DNA from: Theodoxus fluviatilis | Lineage: Eukaryota > Mollusca > Gastropoda > Cycloneritida > Neritidae | Reading direction: 5' to 3' | NCBI GenBank assembly: GCA_034096865.1 | Contig: JAWQFJ010025766.1 | Coordinates: 1 to 10,000, forward strand | Length of the DNA: 10,000 nt | In this document: one piece after another, positions 1 through 6,823 of the stretch | How the letters are laid out: each line of letters opens with the position of its first letter | Numbering within the stretch: position 1 is the stretch's first letter | The notes under the pieces: model-generated | Database searches by the model: none | Told to the model about the DNA's origin: nothing | Seen by the model: the letters and a program-made list of their open reading frames with translations, nothing else | Program-made: the position numbers and the translations under genes

Positions 1-714
1 CCTTGCCTTTATGGGTCTGGCACCCAAACATGAACTAGTGACTGCAGAGGCTTACACCGTGGGTTCGCTCATGCAAGGGGAGAGGGACGTTCTGTGAGGA
101 AACTGACTCCCGCAGCATTCCACGCACTCGCCATGCAAGCCAGCAAACTTGCACACTCTCATTCCAGAGAGCATGCACGAACACTTACCGAGATAACTGT
201 TCGTCGATTTGCCGATACCGCGTTCTCGCAAGTAGCATTCGTTATTCCAGTCGGGTATCAGTCTCCCGGCTGCTGATTTTGTTTCCCAAACGCGCGTATA
301 TAGGGACCCGCACTTCGGGAGCTTTCGGCATCTTCGGACGTGACGTCAGCAGTCGCGAGGTTCTTTGGATAACGCTGGTCGCCATTTTTCTTGTTATATT
401 CGAATGGAAAACGATGAAGTTTAGGAACACTGAAAGCCTAGTCAAAGAAACTGTTGCAAGAAAACAGCATCAATTTATCAATACTATTTGTTTGTCAAAT
501 GAATAGTTCGCTGAAATCGCTCATTAAAAATTTGAAAAATCGACCGCAGATTCCAGAGTCAATCTCGTAAATTCAGTATCAGAGTTATCTCCCATGCGGT
601 TTGCCGTAATGTTTACAGAACGGAATGAGTTTTGACACTGAGTGTGAGATCGTGTAAGAGACATGCATTTTGCTAGCCTCATTTCTTTAGAGAAAAGCAG
701 TGCGTGCGATCACT
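1..714. other. Unique sequence with no supported gene
   Basis: No exon or RNA gene can be supported here. Open frames are short (60-75 codons) and show no recognisable domain. The first 95 bases are open in one plus-strand frame (ending at the stop at 95-97) and could be the tail of an upstream exon, but nothing independent supports that. The part from about 160 to 390 is richer in CpG than what follows, and the part from about 490 to 560 is AT-rich. If the gene of exons A and B extends upstream, this would be intron. Confidence 0.5.
296..388. promoter_or_regulatory. Possible promoter-like cluster (TATA-like, CRE, YY1-like)
   Basis: A TATATAGGG string lies at 297-305, a perfect palindromic cAMP-response element TGACGTCA at 341-348, and a CGCCATTTT string resembling the YY1 core at about 380-388. 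They sit within a CpG-containing stretch. The three motif types are known from animal promoters, but each is short enough to occur by chance. The order (TATA upstream of CRE on the plus strand) is not the usual one, and no first exon is evident on either strand. Confidence 0.2.
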
Positions 715-721
715 GAATGTA

Positions 722-762
<41 letters not shown>

Positions 763-900
763 TTGTGTGTGCGCGCGCGTGTGTGTGTGCGTGCGTGTAT
801 GTGTGTATACGTGCGCGCGCGCGTAAGATTGCATGCATTTGTGTGTGTGTGTGAGTTCATGCGTGCATGTGTCTTTGCTTGTTTGCTTGCTTGCTTGTGG
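715..900. repeat. (TG)n/(CG)n microsatellite, then (TTGC)n
   Basis: The stretch is almost pure alternating purine-pyrimidine. (TG)n is interrupted by occasional T or A, with (GC) blocks at about 769-780 and 809-824. A shorter (TG)n lies near 840-853, and a (TTGC)n run at about 877-898. Alternating TG/CG of this length is the classic Z-DNA-prone composition. Apparent His/Thr-rich or Cys/Val-rich open frames across it are repeat artefacts. Confidence 0.9.
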
Positions 901-1050
901 CTGAGTATACATTTATGCAAGAGACGTATGTAGATTGTATACATGCCTCCCCCTGTGTGCACATCCATGCACAAAGCAAACTTCGGTGCTTTCCCGTCCA
1001 TGCATGTGCATCTGTATACTAGTATGCGTACTTTATATCGCGTATTTATT

Positions 1051-1545
1051 CACTCGCTCGCTTGCTCGCTCACTTCGGAATTCGTTCACTCCGACGCTCG
1101 CTCACTCACTCACTCACTCACCTTCCCACCCACTCAGTCACTCATACACCCACCCTCCCACCCACTATCCCACTCACTCACTCTCTCACTCTCTCACTCT
1201 CTCACTCTCTCACTCACTCGCTCGCCCGCCCTCCCGCCCGCCCGCCGGCCCGCCCGCCCACCCACTCACGCACCCACACACGCACCCACACACCCACTCA
1301 CGCACCCACTCACTTGCCACATACCCCTTCACGCACCCACTCACTCACTCACCCACCCTTTCACTCACTCTCATCACTCACTCACTCTCATCACTCACTC
1401 ATTCACTCAATTCACCCACCCACCCACTCATCCGCTCCCTCATTCACTCTCTCACTCTCTCACTCGCTCACTCTCTCACTCGCTCACTTTCTCACTCGCT
1501 CACTCTCTCACTCGCTCACTCTTTTACTCACTTGTTTACTCAATC
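1051..1545. repeat. CTCACT-type pyrimidine-rich minisatellite array
   Basis: About 0.5 kb of degenerate CACT/CTCACT/CACTCGCT units, with CCCACC and CCGCC variants in the middle (about 1225-1350). The most regular part is four consecutive 16-bp units, 1461-1524, of the form CACTCGCTCACTCTCT with point changes. The array ends about 18 bases before the 3' splice site of exon A, so its pyrimidine-rich strand runs directly into the polypyrimidine tract. All three plus-strand frames are open because the units contain no stop; the resulting Ser/His/Thr/Leu-rich peptides are not considered real. Confidence 0.9.
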
Positions 1546-1562
1546 GTTTTTTTTACGTTCAG

Positions 1563-1925
1563 ATTCACATGTCTTGGACTTCGAGGAAAACAGCAGTGTG
1601 AACGGAAGTCATGCAGTGGTGGGATTCAACTTTACTGATGACGTCAAACTCTGCAACGGCGCCAGCCTGAGACTGATGTGTGACGTAAAATCTGTCACGG
1701 ATGACGGCATGCCTGACGTCAACATCTCTATCGTCATGGAGCACTCGACCGTGAACTCTGACGGTCACTCTGACCTCGTCGTGGTGACGGGCAAGGAGCA
1801 AAGTTCGGTGATATTTGGCAGGGAAAAGCTGGAATTTGGAACCCTCCAACAATGGGCTCCTTTTACTCTTGAACTACGAATCGACGCCTCCAACCCGCCC
1901 TTGCAAGCCTGGGCAGCACTCACAG
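1563..1925 (+). CDS. Internal exon A: repeated extracellular-type module, unrecognised family (partial gene)
   Basis: I read this as one internal coding exon of 363 bases (121 codons). The 3' splice site is the AG at 1561-1562 after a T-rich tract, and the 5' splice site is GTAGGA at 1926. Both flanking introns are phase 1, so the exon can be duplicated or skipped without a frameshift. Counting the junction codon as residue 1, the module starts S-H-V-L-D-F and ends N-P-P-L-Q-A-W-A-A-L-T. It has two cysteines eight residues apart (31 and 40), a possible short disulfide, and four N-glycosylation sequons (N10, N14, N23, N54). The alternating hydrophobic pattern suggests a beta-rich secreted or extracellular domain. 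By eye about a third of residues match exon B, with shared blocks HVL-x-F, C-x8-C, a KLE-aromatic-G turn, PFTL-x-LRI and NPP-x(3)-WAAL. The homology between the two exons supports coding status and both boundaries. I do not recognise the domain: the cysteine spacing is wrong for an ordinary Ig fold, though the phase 1-1 arrangement is typical of shuffled extracellular modules. No start codon is expected. Confidence 0.8.
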
Positions 1926-2342
1926 GTAGGAAATGATAAGTGGGATGGGAATAAGGTAGGGAATGCTGTGGAAATTAAGAAAAAAATAATCCAGATTTCT
2001 CCAGTCCCAGCGATTAGACGACTCCTTTTGAGACAATTTTCTTCCATTTTTTGGCCGTCATAAATGCTGAACCAACACTTACACAGTCACACAGAAGGGA
2101 AGGTGCATCACAGATGTTCACCCTGTACATGTACATTCATACTCGTTCACAAACAAAGTTACCACACGTAGTAACGACACAGGGTAACAGCCATTAAGGA
2201 ATTGCAAGAAATTAATCATCCAGATTTCTCCAGTCTCAGATTTCTCCAGCTTCCTCAACACCATGCTTACTGTAGATGTGTGGAGGTGAGGATTAACATG
2301 GGGTGAGTGTAGAAGACGAGGGGAATTTGGGATTTTTCACAC

Positions 2343-2411
2343 TTTCTTACTCCAATGCGCAACATCCACACCTCACATCCGCCATAGCAGGTCTGATCAG
2401 CACTGGCAGGT
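2343..2411 (+). pseudogene. Decayed copy of the 3' end of the A/B-type exon (relic 1)
   Basis: In the frame starting at 2343 the translation runs F-L-T-P-M-R-x(4)-S-H-P-P-stop-Q-V-stop-S-A-L-A-G. This aligns with the end of exon A, F-T-L-E-L-R-x(3)-S-N-P-P-L-Q-A-W-A-A-L-T-G, with one extra codon and two stops; one stop (TGA) falls at the conserved Trp. At DNA level CAGCACT-x2-CAGGTAG at the exon-intron junction is shared, and the following intron bases also resemble those after exon A (GAAATG...GTGG...GATG). The similarity is short and was judged by eye, so chance is not excluded. If real, it is a third module copy that lost function. Confidence 0.45.
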
Positions 2412-2519
2412 AGAGAATGAAATGTGAAGTGGAGATGAGGTTGGGATTGAAGGTGGAGATTAATGAGGGGAAAGGGGATGGTGGGTGTAGGGGATGAATG
2501 GAATTTAGAATCATCACAC

Positions 2520-2561
2520 TTTCTTCCTCTGGAGCCATGTACCCACGCCTCCAGGCCGCTT
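2520..2561 (+). pseudogene. Second, shorter exon relic (relic 2)
   Basis: Exactly 177 bases after relic 1, the frame at 2520 reads F-L-P-L-E-P-C-T-H-A-S-R-P-L. This parallels F-T-L-E-L-R-I-D-A-S-N-P-P-L of exon A with one extra codon, as in relic 1. The upstream string TGGAATTTAGAA also resembles TGGAATTTGGAA of exon A, but the two parts are out of frame, as expected after a deletion. The fragment runs into the GAGTGAGCG array within a few bases and has no splice donor. It is weaker than relic 1 alone; their common offset and shared extra codon are what link them. Confidence 0.35.
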
Positions 2562-2565
2562 GGGA

Positions 2566-4858
2566 ATGAGTGAGTGCCTGAGTGAGCGAGCGGAGTGAGC
2601 GAGTGGAGTGAGCTGAGTGAGCGAGTGGAGTGAACGGAGTGAGCGAGCAGAGTGAGCGAGTAGAGTGAACTGAGTGAGCGAGTGGAGTGAGCGAAGTGAG
2701 CGAGCGAGTGGAGCAAGCGGAGTGAGCGAGTGGAGTGAGCGAGTGGAGCGAGTGGAGGTGAACGGAGTGAGCGAGTGGATTGAGCGAAGTGAGCGAGTGG
2801 AGTGAGCGGAGTGAGCGGAGTGAGTGGAATGAGCTGAAAGAGCGAGTGGAGTGAGCGAAGTGAGGGAGCGAGTGAAGTGAGCGGAGTGAGCGAGCGAGTG
2901 GAGTGAGCGTAGTGAGCGAGCGGAGTGAGCAGAGTGAGCGAAGTGAGCGAGCTTGTGGAGCGAATGGAGTGAGCAAGCGAGTGGAGTGAGCGGAGTGAGT
3001 GGAATGAGCTGAAGGAGCGAGTGGAGTGAGAAGTGAGGGAGCGAGTGAAGAGAGCGGAGTGAGCAAGCGAGTGGAGTGAGCGGAGTGAGCGGAGTGAGTG
3101 GAATGAGCTGAAGGAGCGAGTGGAGTGAGCGAAGTGAGGGAGCGAGTGAAGTGAGCGGGGTGAGCGAGCGAGTGGAGTGAGCGTAGTGAGCGAGCGAAGT
3201 GAGCAGAGTGAGTGAAGTGAGCGAGCTTGTGGAGCGAATGGAGTGAGCAAGCGAGTGGAGTGAGCGGAGTGAGCGAGCGGAGTAAGCGGAGTGAGCGAAG
3301 TGAGAGAGCGAGTGAAGTGAGCGGAGTGAGCGAGCGAGCGGAGTGAGCAAGTGAGCGAGCGGAGTGAGCAGAGTGAGCGAAGTGAGCGAGCTTGTGGAGC
3401 AAATGGATTGAGCAAGCGAGTGGAGTGAGCGGAGTGAGCGGAGTCAGCGAGTTGAGTGAGCGAGCGAGTGTAGGGAGCGGAGTGAGCAAGTGAGCGAGCG
3501 GAGTAAGCGGAGTGAGCGAGCTAGTGAAGTGAAGGGAGTGAGGGGAGTGAGTGAGCGGAGTGAGTGAGCGGAGTGAGCGAATGGAGTGAGGGGAGTAAGC
3601 GTAGTGAGTGAGCGTAGTGAGCGAGTGGAGTGAGTGGAGTAAGCGGAGTGAGTGAGCGGAGTGAGAGAGTGGAGTAAGCGGAGTGAGTGAGCGGAGTGAG
3701 CGAGTGGAGTGAGCGGAGTGAGCAAGTGGAGTGAGCAGAGTGGATTGAGCGGAGTGAGCGAGTGGAGTGAGCAGAGTGAGCGAGTGGAGTGAGTGAGCGG
3801 AGTGAGCGAGTAGAGTGAGCGGAGTGAGCGAGTGGAGTGAGCGGAGTGAGCGAGTGGAGTGAGCGGAGTGAGCGAGTGGAGTGAGCAGAGCGGAGTGAGC
3901 AAGTGGAGTGAGCGAGTGGAGTGGGGGAGCGTAGTGGAGTGAGCGAGTGGAGTGAGCAAGTGGAGTGAGCGAGTGGAGTGAGCGAGTGGAGTGAGCAGAG
4001 CGGAGTGAGCAAGTGGAGTGAGCGAGTGGAGTGAGTGAGCAGAGTGGAGTGAGCGAGTGGAGTGAGCAAGTGGAGTGAGCGAGTGGAGTGAGCGAGTGGA
4101 GTGAGCGGAGTGGAGTGAGCGAGTGGAGTGAAGGAAGTAAGCGGAGTGAGTGAGTGGAGTGGGCGAGTGAAGTGAGCGGAGTAAGCGGAGTGAGTGAGCG
4201 GAGTGAGTGAGCGGAGTGAGCGAGTGGAGTAAGCAGAGTGGAGTGAGCAAGTGGAGTGAGCGGAGTAAGCGGAGTGAGCGAGCTAGTGGAGCGAAAGGAG
4301 TGAGGGGAGTGAGCGAGTGGAGTGAGCAGAGTGGAGTGAGCAAGTGGAGTGAGCGGAGTAAGTGGAGTGAGCGAGCTAGGGGGGCGAAAGAAGTGAGAGT
4401 GGAGTGAGCAGAGTGGAGTGAGCAAGTGGAGTGAGCGGAGTAAGCGGAGTGAGCGAGCTAGTGGAGCGAAAGGAGTGAGGGGAGTGAGCGAGTGGAGTGA
4501 GTGAGCGGAGTGAGCGAGTGGAATGAGCGGAGTGAGCGAGTGGAGTGAGCAGAGTGGAGTGAGCAAGTGGAGTGAGCGGAGTAAGCGGAGCGAGCGAGCT
4601 AGTGGAGCGAAAGGAGTGAGGGGAGTGGAGTGAGCAGAATGGAGTGAGCAAGTGGAGTGAGCGGAGTAAGCGGAGCGAGCGAGCTAGTGGAGCGGAAGGA
4701 GTGAGCGAGTGGAGTGAGCAGAATGGAGTGAGCAAGTGGAGTGAGCAGACTAAGCGGAGTGAGCGAGTGGAGTGAGCGGAGTGGAGTGAGCGAGTGGAGT
4801 GAGCAAGTGGAGTGAGCAAGTGGAGTGAGCGAGTGGAGTGAAAGTGTGTGAGTGACTG
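2566..4858. repeat. GAGTGAGCG purine-rich minisatellite with higher-order repeats
   Basis: About 2.3 kb is built from 9-base AGTGAGCGG-like and 13-base AGTGAGCGAGTGG-like units, often alternating as a 22-base composite (clear around 3807-3890). Marker variants show higher-order organisation. A GAGCTGAA variant starts at 2831, 3006 and 3105. A GCTTGTGG variant starts at 2951, 3225 and 3390. A GAGCTAG variant recurs near 3519, 4281, 4375, 4456, 4597 and 4682. The minus strand is stop-free over long distances only because the unit has no stop on that strand; the Leu/Thr/Pro/His/Ser/Arg peptides change phase freely and are not annotated. The array lies inside the presumed intron between exons A and B. 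Confidence 0.92.
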
Positions 4859-4901
4859 GAGTGAGAAAATTGAAGAGGGTGACTGAACGAGAGTGTGAGC
4901 T

Positions 4902-4911
<10 letters not shown>

Positions 4912-4997
<86 letters not shown>
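4912..4997. repeat. (AG)43 microsatellite
   Basis: An uninterrupted AG dinucleotide run of about 86 bases, preceded by a short imperfect AG stretch. It is a perfect homopurine-homopyrimidine mirror repeat, the composition able to form intramolecular triplex (H-DNA). It follows the purine-rich array and continues directly into the GGCA run. Confidence 0.97.
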
Positions 4998-4998
<1 letters not shown>

Positions 4999-5020
4999 CA
5001 GGCAGGCAGGCAGGCAGGCA
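4997..5020. repeat. (GGCA)6 microsatellite
   Basis: Six perfect GGCA units abut the (AG)n run and grade into GACAGACACACAG. This is a compound microsatellite with the preceding run. Confidence 0.95.
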
Positions 5021-5263
5021 GACAGACACACAGAGTGTTCGGCGATTGTGTGATGCGTTACCCCGGGTAGAAACCAGAAGTGTGTACACTTTTTACAAAA
5101 TGTACTACTTTGTTTTACAGTGATTGGTCAGGGCAACGTGCGAGTCACGTGTCGAGGAACAGAAAATCCAAAACCCTTCCACATACGGACATACACCCAT
5201 CCATTTATTCATCCGCTCACTCTCTCACTTGATCACAAACTACATGTACTTTGCTTCTTTCAG
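5021..5263 (+). other. Intron upstream of exon B, with a cryptic acceptor-like site
   Basis: Presumed intron. A good acceptor-like string, TTTGTTTTACAG, ends at 5120. The sequence after it is open in phase 1 for about 50 codons, beginning I-G-Q-G-N-V-R-V-T-C-R-G. However, it has no convincing downstream donor and stops shortly after entering exon B in the wrong frame. At about 5200-5230 a short CATCCGCTCACTCTCTCAC tract resembles the end of the pyrimidine array upstream of exon A. A CACGTG E-box string is at 5146-5151. Confidence 0.4.
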
Positions 5264-5641
5264 TTGAGCACGTCCTGAGTTTTACTCAAGAGAGCAGTCT
5301 GGTGACACAGCGGGCCGCAATCAGATACTCCCCCTTAGACCATTCTGATGTCGTCAACATTTCCTGTTTCGAACCTGACGTGGAGCTGAGGTGTAACGTA
5401 ACATCTTTGAGCAATGACGTCACATCCGCCGTCAGGGTCGCAGTCGTCTTCGAGCACGCGGCCTTGAGCGATCTCTATCCCTCTGACCTCTACGTGGAGA
5501 CGGCGGAGGGTCGAAGTTCAAAGGTGACGCAGAAAAAGAAACTAGAATACGGCGTCCACTGTGACGTCAAACTCCCTTTCACCTTGGTTCTACGGATCAT
5601 GCACTTCAATCCCCCAAAGCGCGCCTGGGCAGCACTTCAGG
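5264..5641 (+). CDS. Internal exon B: second copy of the repeated extracellular-type module (partial gene)
   Basis: One internal exon of 378 bases (126 codons). The 3' splice site is the AG at 5262-5263 after TTTGCTTCTTTC, and the 5' splice site is GTAAGC at 5642. Both introns are phase 1, as for exon A. With the junction codon as residue 1 the module starts E-H-V-L-S-F and ends N-P-P-K-R-A-W-A-A-L-Q. The C-x8-C pair is at residues 35 and 44, with a further Cys at about 100 that exon A lacks. Sequons are N32 and N45. The HVL motif lies at the same distance from the acceptor, and the WAAL motif at the same distance from the donor, as in exon A, which supports both predicted boundaries. If A splices directly to B, the junction codon is G|TT (Val) and two modules follow each other without a linker. 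The family and function are unknown to me; a tandem-module receptor or secreted protein is an inference from sequons, cysteines and exon phase. Confidence 0.8.
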
Positions 5642-5689
5642 GTAAGCAGGGGAGAAGTAGGGCCGGGGTGGGGATGGGGAATAGACGAG

Positions 5690-5690
<1 letters not shown>

Positions 5691-5738
<48 letters not shown>

Positions 5739-5745
5739 TGCGTGC

Positions 5746-5799
<54 letters not shown>

Positions 5800-5802
5800 T
5801 GT
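5691..5802. repeat. (TG)n microsatellite
   Basis: About 110 bases of TG dinucleotides, with a TTTG interruption near the start and a TTTGTGCGTGCGTGCG interruption in the middle. It lies about 50 bases downstream of the exon B donor, inside the next intron. It is a candidate Z-DNA-forming tract. Confidence 0.95.
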
Positions 5803-5944
5803 GATATTGGGAAGATGGAAGGAGAGAGAGAGGGGATGGGGAGAGGTGTTCGAAACCACCGGAGTAAAGGCCTGGCAAGACCTGAGGGCGCCTTCACCAT
5901 TAGCATCGAAAGGAATTTGAAAAACGTCATGAGACCATTCACTA
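5803..5944. other. Unique intronic sequence, nothing recognised
   Basis: A purine-rich start (GGAAGGAGAGAGAGAGGGGATGG) is followed by mixed sequence. There is no motif, repeat or open frame I can support. It separates the (TG)n tract from the fold-back element. Confidence 0.5.
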
Positions 5945-6089
5945 CGAGCGTTCTCGTGGAAAAGAAAATAAAGGGCGCGTTTGTTAGGCCCAAAATCTCG
6001 CGATTCCGGAGTTTCCGGAAAAGAAAAATAGAAGGAAAAAAAAAACCTATTTATATTAGTAACAAAATGTGCTGCCTGAAAGTGGTAAT

Positions 6090-6219
6090 CCCCCCCCCCG
6101 CTCTCATGATTCTGCTGAGGTTCAAGCGCAGCAATAGGGTCGTTCTCCTGCCCCCCCCCCCCCCCCCCCCCGCTCTCATGTTTCGGCTGAGGTTCCAGCG
6201 CAGCCATAGGGTCGTTCTT

Positions 6220-6250
<31 letters not shown>

Positions 6251-6290
6251 GCTCTCACGTTTCGGCTGAGCTCGAAGCGCTCCTATCTCG
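6090..6290. repeat. Three tandem copies of a 51-base unit separated by growing poly-C runs
   Basis: C runs of 10 (6090-6099), 21 (6151-6171) and 28 bases (6223-6250) are each followed by a copy of a unit starting GCTCTCA and containing TCTGCTGAGGTTC or TTCGGCTGAGGTTC, then AGGGTCGTTCT. Copies 1 and 2 are 51 bases (6100-6150, 6172-6222). Copy 3 (6251-6290) is diverged in its second half. On the minus strand these are long G runs and could form quadruplexes; the C strand could form i-motifs. Confidence 0.92.
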
Positions 6291-6354
6291 AAACCCTGAG
6301 AAGTTACATTACAGGCACTGTTCTCTCCGAACACCAGCCCAACTCTCACTGTCT

Positions 6355-6499
6355 CCGCCATATTGGCTCATCCGGGTCACTGCAACGGGAAGGATCGAGG
6401 GAGCTCCGGTGTCACGAAATGAGCTTTCTGCTGCGATGAGATTTCTGACGGGTTCAGTGCGCATGCGCAGATTTCTGACGGGCTCACTGCGCATGCGCA
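6355..6499 (+). promoter_or_regulatory. Promoter-like cluster: YY1 core, inverted CCAAT, two NRF1-type palindromes
   Basis: CCGCCATATT at 6355-6364 matches the YY1 core, and overlapping ATTGG at 6362-6366 is an inverted CCAAT box. TGCGCATGCGCA occurs twice, at 6458-6469 and 6488-6499, a perfect match to the palindromic NRF1 consensus. The two NRF1 sites lie in two 30-base direct repeats (6439-6468, 6469-6498). Such combinations are known from CpG-rich animal promoters. The cluster lies in and beside the left arm of the fold-back element; the right arm retains one partial GCATGCGCA. Activity is inferred only. Confidence 0.4.
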
Positions 6500-6562
6500 A
6501 AATTGCGACACAGTTTCCGCCGCGATGAGATTTCTTCATTCTTCCAACGATTTCTTTTTGTC

Positions 6563-6823
6563 ATGGACCCCCAACGCATGGCAAAGTTTTCAGAAAGAAT
6601 GACTAGACTCAAGGACTTTCTGAAGACCAAAAAGCACGCACCGGAATCATCAAAAAGTCAACAAAGGAAGATTTTGAATCAGTCCACTGAGTCCGTCAGA
6701 AATTTCATCGCAGCATGCGCACTGAGTCCGTCAGAAATCTCATCGCAGCAGAAAACTCATTTCGTCACACCGGTCCTCCCTCGGCCTTCACGGCGAGTGT
6801 GTCCTTATGAGCGAGGAATGTAG
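6563..6823 (+). CDS. Small hypothetical ORF inside the fold-back element (86 aa)
   Basis: The ATG at 6563 has a G at +4 and lies 64 bases after the second NRF1-type palindrome. An upstream in-frame ATG at 6503 would give 106 residues but sits in a poorer context. The predicted protein is basic and Ser/Lys-rich, beginning M-D-P-Q-R-M-A-K-F-S-E-R-M and continuing with a possible short helix (residues about 6-25). Residues after about 41 are read from the right inverted arm and so are unlikely to be constrained protein. No domain is recognised and no homologue is known to me. It may be a captured first-exon fragment or a chance frame. Confidence 0.2.
   Translation: MDPQRMAKFSERMTRLKDFLKTKKHAPESSKSQQRKILNQSTESVRNFIAACALSPSEISSQQKTHFVTPVLPRPSRRVCPYERGM

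Larger units (their letters stand above)
1926..2565 (+). other. Intron after exon A, with duplicated fragments
   Basis: This is non-coding sequence between exon A and the large GAGTGAGCG array. Apart from the two exon relics listed separately, it carries a duplicated fragment: CCAGATTTCTCCAGTC at 1991-2006 recurs at 2220-2235 with similar A/T-rich left flanks and a CAG or CTCAG right flank, an offset of 229 bases. From about 2280 to 2565 the sequence is purine-rich. A diverged duplication offset by 177 bases is best seen in CACACTTTCTT at 2338 and 2515. No RNA gene or further intact exon is visible. Confidence 0.6.

Noticed and set aside
1..100. Possible tRNA-derived SINE (GGGTTCGCTC resembling a B box near 61-70)
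   Set aside because: There is no matching A box at the right distance, no poly-A or simple tail, and no second copy in the window.
94..506. Short open frames in the first 500 bases
   Set aside because: Both strands have overlapping frames of similar short length, with no motif, no splice context and no similarity to the exons found.
935..1562. Plus-strand open frame that would extend exon A upstream through the CTCACT array
   Set aside because: The upstream part is pure low-complexity repeat, while a proper acceptor at 1561-1562 places the homologous HVL motif at the same distance as in exon B. The exon boundary is the better explanation.
2267..5089. Long minus-strand open frames (up to about 740 codons) over the GAGTGAGCG array, rich in Leu/Ser/His/Thr/Pro/Arg
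   Set aside because: The repeat unit simply has no stop on this strand. All three frames are open, the peptide changes register freely with unit length, and there is no complex sequence, signal peptide or domain.
1636..5580. Several TGACGTCA strings inside exons A and B as CRE regulatory sites
   Set aside because: They arise from Asp-Val and neighbouring codons in the module and its duplicate. Location inside coding exons and shared ancestry explain them.
5642..6528. Plus-strand frame continuing from exon B through (TG)n and the poly-C region
   Set aside because: It is read-through past a clear GTAAGC donor into microsatellite sequence. The Cys-Val and poly-Pro stretches are repeat translations.
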